A stretch of 64,000 bases of DNA, taken from Synchiropus splendidus. Its lineage: Eukaryota; Chordata; Actinopteri; Syngnathiformes; Callionymidae. Of this stretch, positions 1 to 12,216 are shown one piece after another. The DNA is taken from contig NC_071334.1 of assembly GCF_027744825.2 (NCBI RefSeq), forward strand, positions 39,595,437 to 39,659,436, in the 5' to 3' direction. The translations under genes and the position numbers were made by a program. The notes under the pieces were generated by a model. That model saw only the letters and a program-made list of their open reading frames with translations. It did no database searches and had not been told where the DNA came from. Numbering within the stretch: the first letter of the stretch is position 1; every line of letters begins with the position of its first letter.

Positions 1-940
1 TTCGGAACGCCAAACATAAAAGTGTTAATAACTTTCGAAAAACACTTCAGACAGCTTAGATCTGATGTGCACCTACTAGAAAGACCCTTTCTGCTATAGT
101 GGGAGGTTAAAATTTCATGTTCTGAAGCTTCCCTGAAAAGTTATGGCACAATGCACAAAAACGCTTTTCAGCCTGAGATAAGGTGGGTTTCGGAACGCCA
201 AACATAAAAGTGTTGATAACCTTCGAAAAACATTTCAGACAGCTTAGATTTGATGTGCAACTACTAGAAAGACCCTTTCTGCTATAGTGGGAGGATAAAA
301 TTTCATGTTCTGAAGCTTCCCTGAAAAGTTATGGCACAATGCACAAAAACGCTTTTCAGCCTGAGATAAGGTGGGTTTCGGAACGCCAAACATAAAAGTG
401 TTGATAACTTTCGAAAAACACTTCAGACAGCTTAGATTTGATGTTTACCTACTAGAAAGACCCTTTCTGCTATAGTGGGAGGTTAAAATTTCATGTTCTG
501 AAGCTTCCCTGAAAAGTTATGGCATAATGCACAAAAACGCTTTTCAGCCTGAGATAAGGTGGGTTTCGGAACGCCAAACATAAAAGTGTTGATAACTTTC
601 GAAAAACACTTCAGACAGCTTATATTTGGTGTGCAACTACTAGAAAGACCCTTTCTGCTGTAGTGGGAGGTTAAAATTTCATGTTCTGAAGCTTCCCTGA
701 AAAGTTATGGCACAATGCACAAAAACGCTTTTCAGCCTGAGATAAGGTGGGTTTCGGAACGCCAAACATAAAAGTGTTGATAACTTTCGAAAAACACTTC
801 AGACAGCTTAGATTTGATGTGCACCAACTAGAAAGGCCCTTTCTGCTATAGTGGGAGGTTAAAATTTCATGTTCTGAAGCTTCCCTGAAAAGTTATGGCA
901 CAATGCGTAAAAACGCTTTTCAGCCTGAGATAAGGTGGGT
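1..940. repeat. Five-monomer segment repeated at 6015
   Basis: Monomers with, in order, GATCTGATG; ACCTTCG with GGATAAAAT; GATGTTTACC with GGCATAATG; TTTGGTGTGC with CTGTAGTGG; and the AGGCCC/GCGT type. The same five in the same order start at 6015, 42102 and 50749. The spacings are 32, 192 and 46 monomers, so no single long higher-order period holds. Confidence 0.88.
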
Positions 941-2820
941 TTCGGAACGCCAAACATAAAAGTGTTGATAACTTTCGAAAAACACTTCAGACAGCTTAGA
1001 TTTGATGTGCACCTACTAGAAAGACGCTTTCTGCTGTAGTGGGAGGTTAAAATTTCATGTTCTGAAACTTCCCTGAAAAGTTATGGCACAATGCACAAAA
1101 ACGCTTTTCAGCCTGAGATAAGGTGGGTTTCGGAACGCCAAACATAAAAGTGTTGATAACTTTCGAAAAACACTTCAGACAGCTTAGATTTGATGTGCAA
1201 CTACTAGAAAGACCCTTTCTGCTATAGTGGGAGGCAATAATTTCATGTTCTGAAGCTTCCATGAAAAGTTATGGCACAATGCACAAAAACGCTTTTCAGC
1301 CTGAGATAAGGTGGGTTTCGGAACGCCAAACATAAAAGTGTTGATAACTTTCGAAAAACACTTCAGACAGCTTAGATTTGATGTGCACCTACTAGAAAGA
1401 CCTTTTCTGCTATAGTGGGAGGTTAAAATTTCATGTTCTGAAGCTTCCCTGAAAAGTTATGCCACAATGCACAAAAATGCTTTTCAGCCAGAGATAAGGT
1501 GGGTTTCGGAACGCCAAACATAAAAGTGTTGATAACTTTCGAAAAACATTTCAGACAGCTTAGATTTGATGTGCACCTATTAGAAAGACCCTTTCTGCTA
1601 TAGTGGGAGGTTAAAATTTCATGTTCTGAAGCTTCCCTGAAAAGTTATGGCACAATGCACAAAAACGCTTTTCAGCCTGAGATAAGGTGGGTTTCGGAAC
1701 GCCAAACATAAAAGTGTTAATAACTTTCGAAAAACACTTCAGACAGCTAAGATTTTATATGCAACTACTAGAAAGACCCTTTCTGCTATAGTGGGAGGTT
1801 AAAATTTCATGTTCTGAAGCTTCCCTGAAAAGTTATGGCACAATGCACAAAAACGCTTTTCAGCCTGAGATAAGGTGGGTTTCGGAACGCCAAACATAAA
1901 AGTGTTGATAACTTTCGAAAAACACTTCAGACAGCTTAGATTAGATATGCAACTACTAGAAAGACCCTTTCTGCTATAGTGGGAGGTTAAAATTTCATGT
2001 TCTGAAGCTTCCCTGAAAAGTTATGGCACAATGCACAAAAACGCTTTTCAGCCTGAGATAAGGTGGGTTTCGGAACGCCAAACATAAAAGTTTTGATAAC
2101 TTTCGAAAAACACCTCAGACAGCTTAGATTTGATGTGCACCTACTAGAAAGGCCCTTTCTGCTATAGTGGGAGGTTAAAATTTCATGTTCTGAAGCTTCC
2201 CTGAAAAGTTATGGCACAATGCGTAAAAACGCTTTTCAGCCTGAGATAAGGTGGGTTTCGGAACGCCAAACATAAAAGTGTTAATAACTTTCGAAAAACA
2301 CTTCAGACAGCTTTGATTTGATGTGCAACTACTAGAAAGACCCTTTCTGCTATAGTGGGAGGCTAAAATTTCATGTTCTGAAGCTTCCCTGAAAAGTTAT
2401 GCCACAATGCACAAAAACGCTTTTCAGCCTGAGATAAGGTGGGTTTCGGAACGCCAAACATAAAAGTGTTAATAACTTTCGAAAAACACTTCAGACAGCT
2501 AAGATTTGATGAACAACTACTAGAAAGACCCTTTCTGCTATAGTGGGAGGTTAAAATTTCATGTTCTGAAGCTTCCCTGAAAAGTTATGGCACAATGCAC
2601 AAAAACGCTTTTCAGCCTGAGATAAGGTGGGTTTCGGAACGCCAAACATAAAAGTGTTGATAACTTTCGAAAAACACTTCAGACAGCTAAGATTTGATGT
2701 GCAACTACTAGAAAGACCCTTTCTGCTATAGTGGGAGGTTAAAATTTCATGTTCTGAAGCTTCCCTGAAAAGTTATGGCACAATGCACAAAAACGCTTTT
2801 CAGCCTGAGATAAGGTGGGT

Positions 2821-3007
2821 TTCGGAACGCCAAACATAAAAGTGTTGATAACTTTCAAAAAACACTTCAGACAGCTTAGGTTTGATGTGCACCTACTAGA
2901 AAGGCCCTTTCTGCTATAGTGGGAGGTTAAAATTTCATGTTCTGAAGCTTCCCTGAAAAGTTATGGCCAATGCACAAAAACGCTTTTCAGCCTGAGATAA
3001 GGTGGGT
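2821..3007. repeat. 187-bp monomer, 1-bp deletion (TATGGCCAATGC)
   Basis: GGCACAATGC is shortened to GGCCAATGC near 2965. It also carries TTTCAAAA and CTTAGGTTTG. The same set is found in the monomers at 37592 and 44922, so all three are one event copied. Confidence 0.9.
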
Positions 3008-4323
3008 TTCGGAACGCCAAACATAAAAGTGTTAATAACTTTCGAAAAACACTTCCGACAGCTTAGATTTGATGTGCACCTACTAGAAAGACCCTTTCTG
3101 CTATAGTGGGAGGTTAAAATTTCATGTTCAGAAGCTTCCCTGAAAAGTTATGGCACAATGCACAAAAACGCTTTTCAGCCTGAGATAAGGTGGGTTTCGG
3201 AACGCCAAACATAAAAGTGTTAATAACTATCGAAAAACACTTCAGACAGCTAAGATTTTATGTGCAACTACTAGAAAGACCCTTTATGCTATAGTGGGAG
3301 GTTAAAATTTCATGTTCTGAAGCTTCCCTGAAAAGTTATGGCACAATGCACAAAAACGCTTTTCAGCCTGAGATAAGGTGGGTTTCGGAACGCCAAACAT
3401 AAAAGTGTTAATATCTTTCGAAAAACACTTCAGACAGCTTAGATTTGATGTGCACCTACTAGAAAGACCCTTTCTGCTATAGTGGGAGGTTAAAATTTCA
3501 TGTTCTGAAACTTCCCTGAAAAGTTATGGCACAATGCACAAAAACGCTTTTCAGCCTGAGATAAGGTGGGTTTCGGAACGCCAAACATAAAAGTGTTGAT
3601 AACCTTCGAAAAAGATTTTAGACAGCTTAGATTTGATGTGCAACTACTAGAAAGACCCTTTCTGCTATAGTGGGAGGTTAAAATTTCATGTTCTGAAGCT
3701 TCCCTGAAAAGTTATGGCACAATGCACAAAAACCCTTTTCAGCCTGAGATAAGGTGGGTTTCGGAACGCCAAACATAAAAGTGTTAATAACTTTCGAAAA
3801 ACACTTCAGACAGCTAAGATTTTATATGCAACTACTAGAAAGACCCTTTCTGCTATAGTGGGAGGTTAAAATTTCATGTTCTGAAGCTTCCCTGAAAAGT
3901 TATGGCACAATGCACAAAAACGCTTTTCAGCCTGAGATAAGGTGGGTTTCGGAACGCCAAACATAAAAGTGTTAATAACTTTCGAAAAACACTTCAGACA
4001 GCTAAGATTTGATGTGCAACTACTAGAAAGGCCTTTTCTGCTATAGTGGGAGGTTAAAATTTCATGTTCTGAAGCTTACCTGAAAAGTTATGGCACAATG
4101 CGTAAAAACGCTTTTCAGCCTGAGATAAGGTGGGTTTCGGAACGCCAAACATAAAAGTGTTAACAACTATCGAAAAACACTTCAGACAGCTAAGATTTTA
4201 TGTGCAACTACTAGAAAGACCCTTTATGCTATAGTGGGAGGTTAAAATTTCATGTTCTGAAGCTTCCCTGAAAAGTTATGGCACAATGCACAAAAACGCT
4301 TTTCAGCCTGAGATAAGGTGGGT

Positions 4324-4510
4324 TTCGGAACGCCAAACATAAAAGTGTTAATATCTTTCGAAAAACACTTCAGACAGCTTAGATTTGATGTGCACCTACT
4401 AGAAAGACCCTTTCTGCTATAGTGGGAGTTAAAATTTCATGTTCTGAAACTTCCCTGAAAAGTTATGGCACAATGCACAAAAACGCTTTTCAGCCTGAGA
4501 TAAGGTGGGT
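4324..4510. repeat. 187-bp monomer, 1-bp deletion (GGGAGTTAAAA)
   Basis: One G is missing from GGGAGGTTAAAA at about 4424. It also has TTAATATC and GAAACTTCC. The same copy recurs at 40599 and 49058. Confidence 0.9.
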
Positions 4511-7500
4511 TTCGGAACGCCAAACATAAAAGTGTTGATAACCTTCGAAAAACATTTTAGACAGCTTAGATTTGATGTGCAACTACTAGAAAGACCCTTT
4601 CTGCTATAATGGGTGGTTAAAATTTCATGTTCTGAAGCTTCCCTGAAAAGTTATGGCACAATGCACAAAAACGCTTTTCAGCCTGAGATAAGGTGGGTTT
4701 CGGAACGCCAAACATAAAAGTGTTAATAACTTTCGAAAAACACTTCAGACAGCTAAGATTTTATATGCCACTACTAGAAAGACCCTTTCTGCTATAGTGG
4801 GAGGTTAAAATTTCATGTTCTGAAGCTTCCCTGAAAAGTTATGGCACAATGCACAAAAACGCTTTTCAGCCTGAGATAAGGTGGGTTTCGGAACGCCAAA
4901 CATAAAAGTGTTGATAACTTTCGAAAAACACTTCAGACAGCTTAGATTTGATGTTTACCTACTAGAAAGACCCTTTCTGCTATAGTGGGAGGTTAAAATT
5001 TCATGTTCTGAAGCTTCCCTGAAAAGTTATGGCACAATGCACAAAAACGCTTTTCAGCCAGAGATAAGGTGGGTTTCGGAACGCCAAACATAAAAGTGTT
5101 AATATCTTTCGAAAAACACTTCAGACAGCTTAGATTTGTTGTGCACCTACTAGAAAGACCCTTTCTGCTATAGTGGGAGGTTAAAATTTCATGTTCTGAA
5201 ACTTCCCTGAAAAGTTATGGCACAATGCACAAAAACGCTTTTCAGCCTGAGATAAGGTGGGTTTCGGAACGCCAAACATAAAAGTGTTGATAACCTTCGA
5301 AAAACATTTTAGACAGCTTAGATTTGATGTGCAACTACTAGAAAGACCCTTTCTGCTATAGTGGGAGGTTAAAATTTCATGTTCTGAAGCTTCCCTGAAA
5401 AGTTATGGCACAATGCACAAAAACGCTTTTCAGCCTGAGATAAGGTGGGTTTCGGAACGCCAAACATAAAAGTGTTAATAACTTTCGAAAAACACTTCAG
5501 ACAGCTAAGATTTTATATGCCACTACTAGAAAGACCCTTTCTGCTATAGTGGGAGGTTAAAATTTCATGTTCTGAAGCTTCCCTGAAAAGTTATGGCACA
5601 ATGCACAAAAACGCTTTTCAGCCTGAGATAAGGTGGGTTTCGGAACGCCAAACATAAAAGTGTTGATAACTTTCGAAAAACACTTCAGACAGCTTAGATT
5701 AGATGTGCAACTACTAGAAAGACCCTTTCTGCTATAGTGGGAGGTTAAAATTTCATGTTCTGAAGCTTCCCTGAAAAGTTATGGCACAATGCACAAAAAC
5801 GCTTTTCAGCCTGAGATAAGGTGGGTTTCGGAACGCCAAACATAAAAGTGTTGATAACTTTCGAAAAACACTTCAGACAGCTTAGATTTGATGTGCACCT
5901 TCTAGAAAGACCCTTTCTGCTATAGTGGGAGGTTAAAATTTCATGTTCTGAAGCTTCCCTGAAAAGTTATGGCACAATGCACAAAAACGCTTTTCAGCCT
6001 GAGATAAGGTGGGTTTCGGAACGCCAAACATAAAAGTGTTAATAACTTTCGAAAAACACTTCAGACAGCTTAGATCTGATGTGCACCTACTAGAAAGACC
6101 CTTTCTGCTATAGTGGGAGGTTAAAATTTCATGTTCTGAAGCTTCCCTGAAAAGTTATGGCACAATGCACAAAAACGCTTTTCAGCCTGAGATAAGGTGG
6201 GTTTCGGAACGCCAAACATAAAAGTGTTGATAACCTTCGAAAAACATTTCAGACAGCTTAGATTTGATGTGCAACTACTAGAAAGACCCTTTCTGCTATA
6301 GTGGGAGGATAAAATTTCATGTTCTGAAGCTTCCCTGAAAAGTTATGGCACAATGCACAAAAACGCTTTTCAGCCTGAGATAAGGTGGGTTTCGGAACGC
6401 CAAACATAAAAGTGTTGATAACTTTCGAAAAACACTTCAGACAGCTTAGATTTGATGTTTACCTACTAGAAAGACCCTTTCTGCTATAGTGGGAGGTTAA
6501 AATTTCATGTTCTGAAGCTTCCCTGAAAAGTTATGGCATAATGCACAAAAACGCTTTTCAGCCTGAGATAAGGTGGGTTTCGGAACGCCAAACATAAAAG
6601 TGTTGATAACTTTCGAAAAACACTTCAGACAGCTTAGATTTGGTGTGCAACTACTAGAAAGACCCTTTCTGCTGTAGTGGGAGGTTAAAATTTCATGTTC
6701 TGAAGCTTCCCTGAAAAGTTATGGCACAATGCACAAAAACGCTGTTCAGCCTGAGATAAGGTGGGTTTCGGAACGCCAAACATAAAAGTGTTGATAACTT
6801 TCGAAAAACACTTCAGACAGCTTAGATTTGATGTGCACCTACTAGAAAGGCCCTTTCTGCTATAGTGGGAGGTTAAAATTTCATGTTCTGAAGCTTCCCT
6901 GAAAAGTTATGGCACAATGCGTAAAAACGCTTTTCAGCCTGAGATAAGGTGGGTTTCGGAACGCCAAACATAAAAGTGTTGATAACTTTCGAAAAACACT
7001 TCAGACAGCTTAGATTTGATGTAAAACTACTAGAAAGACCCTTTCTGCTATAGTGGGAGGCAATAATTTCATGTTCTGAAGCTTCCCTGAAAAGTTATGG
7101 CACAATGCACAAAAACGCTTTTCAGCCTGAGATAAGGTGGGTTTCGGAACGCCAAACATAAAAGTGTTGATAACTTTCGAAAAACATTTCAGACAGCTTA
7201 GATTTGATGTTCAACTACTAGAAAGACCCTTTCTGCTATAGTGGGAGGTTAAAATTTCATGTTCTGAAGCTTCCCTGAAAAGTTATGGCACAATGCGTAA
7301 AAACGCTTTTCAGCCTGAGATAAGGTGGGTTTCGGAACGCCAAACACAAAAGTGTTAATAACTTTCGAAAAACACTTCAGACAGCTTAGATTTGATGTGC
7401 AACTACTAGAAAGACCCTTTCTGCTATAGTGGGAGGCTAAAATTTCATATTCTGAAGCTTCCCTGAAAAGTTATGGCACAATGCACAAAAGCGCTTTTCA

Positions 7501-7518
7501 GCCTGAGATAAGGTGGGT

Positions 7519-7706
7519 TTCGGAACGCCAAACATAAAAGTGTTAATAACTTTCGAAAAACACTTCAGACAGCTAATATTTGATGTACAACTACTAGAAA
7601 GACCCTTTCTGCTATAGTGGGAGGTTAAAATTTCATGTTCTGAAGCTTCCCTGAAAAGTTATGGCAAAATGCACAAAAACCCTTTTCAGCCTGAGATAAG
7701 GTGGGT
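7519..7706. repeat. Recombinant monomer (left of the 52253 type, right of the 52817 type)
   Basis: The left half has CTAATATTTGATGTACAAC, as in the monomer at 52253. The right half has GGCAAAATGC and AAAAACCC, as in 52817. In A' three monomers (564 bp) lie between these two states; in A they are missing. The switch therefore marks an unequal exchange inside a monomer, between about positions 72 and 147. Confidence 0.82.
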
Positions 7707-7971
7707 TTCGGAACGCCAAACATAAAAGTGTTGATAACTTTCGAAAAACACTTCAGACAGCTTAGATTTGGTGTGCACCTACTAGAAAGACCCTTTCTGC
7801 TGTAGTGGGAGGTTAAAATTTCATGTTCTGAAGCTTCCCTGAAAAGTTATGGCACAATGCACAAAAACGCTTTTCAGCCTGAGATAAGGTGGGTTTCGGA
7901 ACGCCAAACATAAAAGTGTTGATAACTTTCGAAAAACACTTCAGACAGCTTAGATTTGATGTGCACCTACT

Positions 7972-7986
7972 AGAAAGGCCCTTTCT
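7972..7986. repeat. Extended inverted repeat 2 in a GCACC/AGGCCC/GCGT monomer
   Basis: Example of the A84G variant, AGAAAGGCCCTTTCT: 7-bp arms around a single C. The same monomer (7895-8082) also carries the GCGT hairpin. This combination recurs in many monomers, for example 2069, 10902, 14285, 30447, 34208, 53193 and 59771. Confidence 0.75.
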
Positions 7987-8046
7987 GCTATAGTGGGAGG
8001 TTAAAATTTCATGTTCTGAAGCTTCCCTGAAAAGTTATGGCACAAT

Positions 8047-8058
8047 GCGTAAAAACGC
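8047..8058. repeat. GCGT-AAAA-ACGC hairpin created by a two-base variant
   Basis: In the consensus this stretch reads GCACAAAAACGC. The AC to GT change at monomer positions 155-156 makes the perfect 4-bp stem GCGT/ACGC with an AAAA loop and adds a CpG. The variant is widespread through the window. Confidence 0.75.
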
Positions 8059-9022
8059 TTTTCAGCCTGAGATAAGGTGGGTTTCGGAACGCCAAACATA
8101 AAAGTGTTGATAACTTTCGAAAAACACTTCAGACAGCTTAGATTTGATGTGCAACTACTAGAAAGACCCTTTCTGCTATAGTGGGAGGCAATAATTTCAT
8201 GTTCTGAAGCTTCCCTGAAAAGTTATGGCACAATGCACAAAAACGCTTTTCAGCCTGAGATACGGTGGGTTTCGGAACGCCAAACATAAAAGTGTTGATA
8301 ACTTTCGAAAAACACTTCAGACAGCTTAGATTTGATGTGCAACTACTAGAAAGACCCTTTCTGCTATAGTGGGAGGCAATAATTTCATGTTCTGAAGCTT
8401 CCCTGAAAAGTTATGGCACAATGCACAAAAACGCTTTTCAGCCTGAGATAAGGTGGGTTTCGGAACGCCAAACATAAAAGTGTTGATAACTTTCGAAAAA
8501 CACTTCAGACAGCTTAGATTTGATGTGCAACTACTAGAAAGACCCTTTCTGCTATAGTGGGAGGTAAAAATTTCATGTTCTGAAGCTTCCCTGAAAAGTT
8601 ATGGCACAATGCGTAAAAACGCTTTTCAGCCTGAGATAAGGTGGGTTTCGGAACGCCAAACATAAAAGTGTTAATAACTTTCGAAAAACACTTCAGACAG
8701 CTTAGATTTGATGTGCAACTACTAGAAAGACCCTTTCTACTATAGTGGGAGGCTAAAATTACATATTCTGAAGCTTCCCTGAAAAGTTATGGCACAATGC
8801 ACAAAAACGCTTTTCAGCCTGAGATAAGGTGGGTTTCGGAACGCCAAACATAAAAGTGTTGATAACTTTCGAAAAACACTTCAGACAGCTTAGATTTGAT
8901 GTGCAACTACTAGAAAGACCCTTTCTGCTATAGTGGGAGGTTAAAATTTCATGTTCTGAAGCTTCCCTGAAAAGTTATGGCACAATGCGTAAAAACGCTT
9001 TTCAGCTTGAGATAAGGTGGGT

Positions 9023-9209
9023 TTCGGAACGGCAAACATAAAAGTGTTAATAACTTTCGAAAAACACTTCAGACAGCTTAGATTTGATGTGCAACTACTA
9101 GAAAGACCCTTTCTGCTATAGTGGGAGGCTAAAATTTCATATTCTGTGCTTCCCTGAAAAGTTATGGCACAATGCACAAAAACGCTTTTCAGCCTGAGAT
9201 AAGGTGGGT
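9023..9209. repeat. 187-bp monomer, 1-bp deletion (TTCTGTGCTTCC)
   Basis: TTCTGAAGCTTCC is reduced to TTCTGTGCTTCC, which destroys the HindIII site; GGAACGGC replaces GGAACGCC. It recurs at 12030, 54321 and 56764. The frame change from this deletion produces the spurious 78-codon minus-strand open frame over each of these copies. Confidence 0.9.
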
Positions 9210-9397
9210 TTCAGAACGCCAAACATAAAAGTGTTGATAACTTTCGAAAAACACTTCAGACAGCTAATATTTGATGTACAACTACTAGAAAGACCCTTTC
9301 TGCTATAGTGGGAGGTTAAAATTTCATGTTCTGAAGCTTCCCTGAAAAGTTATGACACAATGCACAAAAACGCTTTTCAGCCTGAGATAAGGTGGGT

Positions 9398-9585
9398 TTC
9401 GGAACGCCAAACATAAAAGTGTTGATAACTTTCGAAAAACACTTCAGAAATCTTAGATTTGGTGTGCAACTACTAGAAAGACCCTTTCTGCTATAGTGGG
9501 AGGTTAAAATTTCATGTTCTGAAGCTTCCCTGAAAAGTTATGGCACAATGCGTAAAAACGCTTTTCAGCCTGAGATAAGGTGGGT
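9398..9585. repeat. Probable recombinant monomer (left of the 12405 type, right of the 12593 type)
   Basis: The left half has CAGAAATC and TTTGGTGTGC, as at 12405; the right half has GCGTAAAA, as at 12593. In the second local copy these are two consecutive monomers, so 188 bp have been lost here. Confidence 0.7.
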
Positions 9586-12029
9586 TTCGGAACGCCAAAC
9601 ATAAAAGTGTTGATAACTTTCGAAAAACACTTCAGACAGCTTAGATTTGATGTGCAACTACTAGAAAGACCCTTTCTGCTATAGTGGGAGGCAATAATTT
9701 CATGTACTGAAGCTTCCCTGAAACGTTATGGCACAATGCACAAAAACGCTTTTCAGCCTGAGATAAGGTGGGTTTCGGAACGCCAAACATAAAAGTGTTG
9801 ATAACTTTCGAAAAACACTTCAGATAGCTTAGATTTGATGTGCAACTACTAGAAAGACCCTTTCTGCTATAGTGCGAGGCAATAATTTCATGTTCTGAAG
9901 CTTCCCTGAAAAGTTATGGCACAATGCACAAAAACGCTTTTCAGCCTGAGATAAGGTGGGTTTCGGAACGCCAAACATAAAAGTGTTGATAACTTTCGAA
10001 AAACATTTCAGACAGCTTAGATTTGATGTGCAACTACTAGAAAGACCCTTTCTGCTATAGTGGGAGGTTAAAATTTCATGTTCTGAAGCTTCCCTGAAAA
10101 GTTATGGCACAATGCACAAAAACGCTTTTCAGCCTGAGATAAGGTGGGTTTCGGAACGCCAAACATAAAAGTGTTGATAACTTTCGAAAAACACTTCAGA
10201 CAGCTTAGATTTGATGTGCAACTACTAGAAAGACCCTTTCTGCTATAGTGGGAGGCAATAATTTCATGTTCTGAATCTTCCCTGAAAAGTTATGGCACAA
10301 TGCACAAAAACGCTTTTCAGCCTGAGATAAGGTGGGTTTCGGAACGCCAAACATAAAAGTTTTAATAACTTTCGAAAAACACTTCAGACAGCTAAGATTT
10401 TATATGCCACTACTAGAAAGACCCTTTCTGCTATAGTGGGAGGTTAAAATTTCATGTTCTGAAGCTTCCCTGAAAAGTTATGGCACAATGCACAAAAACG
10501 CTTTTCAGCCTGAGATAAGGTGGGTTTCGGAACGCCAAACATAAAAGTGTCGATAACTTTCGAAAAACACTTCAGACAGCTTAGATCTGATGTTTACCTA
10601 CTAGAAAGACCCTTTCTGCTATAGTGGGAGGTTAAAATTTCATGTTCTGAAGCTTCCCTGAAAAGTTATGGCAAAATGCACAAAAACCCTTTTCAGCCTG
10701 AGATAAGGTGGGTTTCGGAACGCCAAACATAAAAGTGTTGATAACTTTCGAAAAACACTTCAGACAGCTTAGATTTGGTGTGCACCTACTAGAAAGACCC
10801 TTTCTGCTGTAGTGGGAGGTTAAAATTTCATGTTCTGAAGCTTCCCTGAAAAGTTATGGCACAATGCACAAAAACGCTTTTCAGCCTGAGATAAGGTGGG
10901 TTTCGGAACGCCAAACATAAAAGTGTTGATAACTTTCGAAAAACACTTCAGACAGCTTAGATTTGATGTGCACCTACTAGAAAGGCCCTTTCTGCTATAG
11001 TGGGAGGTTAAAATTTCATGTTCTGAAGCTTCCCTGAAAAGTTATGGCACAATGCGTAAAAACGCTTTTCAGCCTGAGATAAGGTGGGTTTCGGAAAGCC
11101 AAACATAAAAGTGTTGATAACTTTCGAAAAACACTTCAGACAGCTTAGATTTGATGTGCAACTACTAGAAAGACCCTTTCTGCTATAGTGGGAGGCAATA
11201 ATTTCATGTTCTGAAGCTTCCCTGAAAAGTTATGGCACAATGCACAAAAACGCTTTTCAGCCTGAGATACGGTGGGTTTCGGAACGCCAAACATAAAAGT
11301 GTTGATAACTTTCGAAAAACACTTCAGACAGCTTAGATTTGATGTGCAACTACTAGAAAGACCCTTTCTGCTATAGTGGGAGGCAATAATTTCATGTTCT
11401 GAAGCTTCCCTGAAAAGTTATGGCACAATGCACAAAAACGCTTTTCAGCTTGAGATAAGGTGGGTTTCGGAACGCCAAACATAAAAGTGTTGATAACTTT
11501 CGAAAAACACTTCAGACAGCTTAGATTTGATGTGCAACTACTAGAAAGACCCTTTCTGCTATAGTGGGAGGTAAAAATTTCATGTTCTGAAGCTTCCCTG
11601 AAAAGTTATGGCACAATGCGTAAAAACGCTTTTCATCCTGAGATAAGGTGGGTTTCGGAACGCCAAACATAAAAGTGTTAATAACTTTCGAAAAACACTT
11701 CAGACAGCTTAGATTTGATGTGCAACTACTAGAAAGACCCTTTCTACTATAGTGGGAGGCTAAAATTTCATATTCTGAAGCTTCCCTGAAAAGTTATGGC
11801 ACAATGCACCAAAACGCTTTTCAGCCTGAGATAAGGTGGGTTTCGGAACGCCAAACATAAAAGTGTTGATAACTTTCGAAAAACACTTCAGACAGCTTAG
11901 ATTTGATGTGCAACTACTAGAAAGACCCTTTCTGCTATAGTGGGAGGTTAAAATTTCATGTTCTGAAGCTTCCCTGAAAAGTTATGGCACAATGCGTAAA
12001 AACGCTTTTCAGCTTGAGATAAGGTGGGT

Positions 12030-12216
12030 TTCGGAACGGCAAACATAAAAGTGTTAATAACTTTCGAAAAACACTTCAGACAGCTTAGATTTGATGTGCA
12101 ACTACTAGAAAGACCCTTTCTGCTATAGTGGGAGGCTAAAATTTCATATTCTGTGCTTCCCTGAAAAGTTATGGCACAATGCACAAAAACGCTTTTCAGC
12201 CTGAGATAAGGTGGGT
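12030..12216. repeat. 187-bp monomer, second copy of the TTCTGTGCTTCC deletion
   Basis: Same deletion and same GGAACGGC variant as the monomer at 9023, exactly 3007 bp downstream, marking a local duplication of 16 monomers. Confidence 0.9.

Noticed and set aside
1047..1262. Minus-strand 71-codon open frame (also at 43148-43363)
   Set aside because: It is satellite sequence. Its start codon exists only because CTTCCCTG changed to CTTCCATG in this copy, and 43148 is simply the duplicate. 188 is not a multiple of three, so no frame persists through the array.
8941..9177. Minus-strand 78-codon open frames (also 11948, 54239, 56682)
   Set aside because: All four cover the same 187-bp deletion monomer, and their identity follows from the duplications. 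There is no coding signature independent of the repeat.
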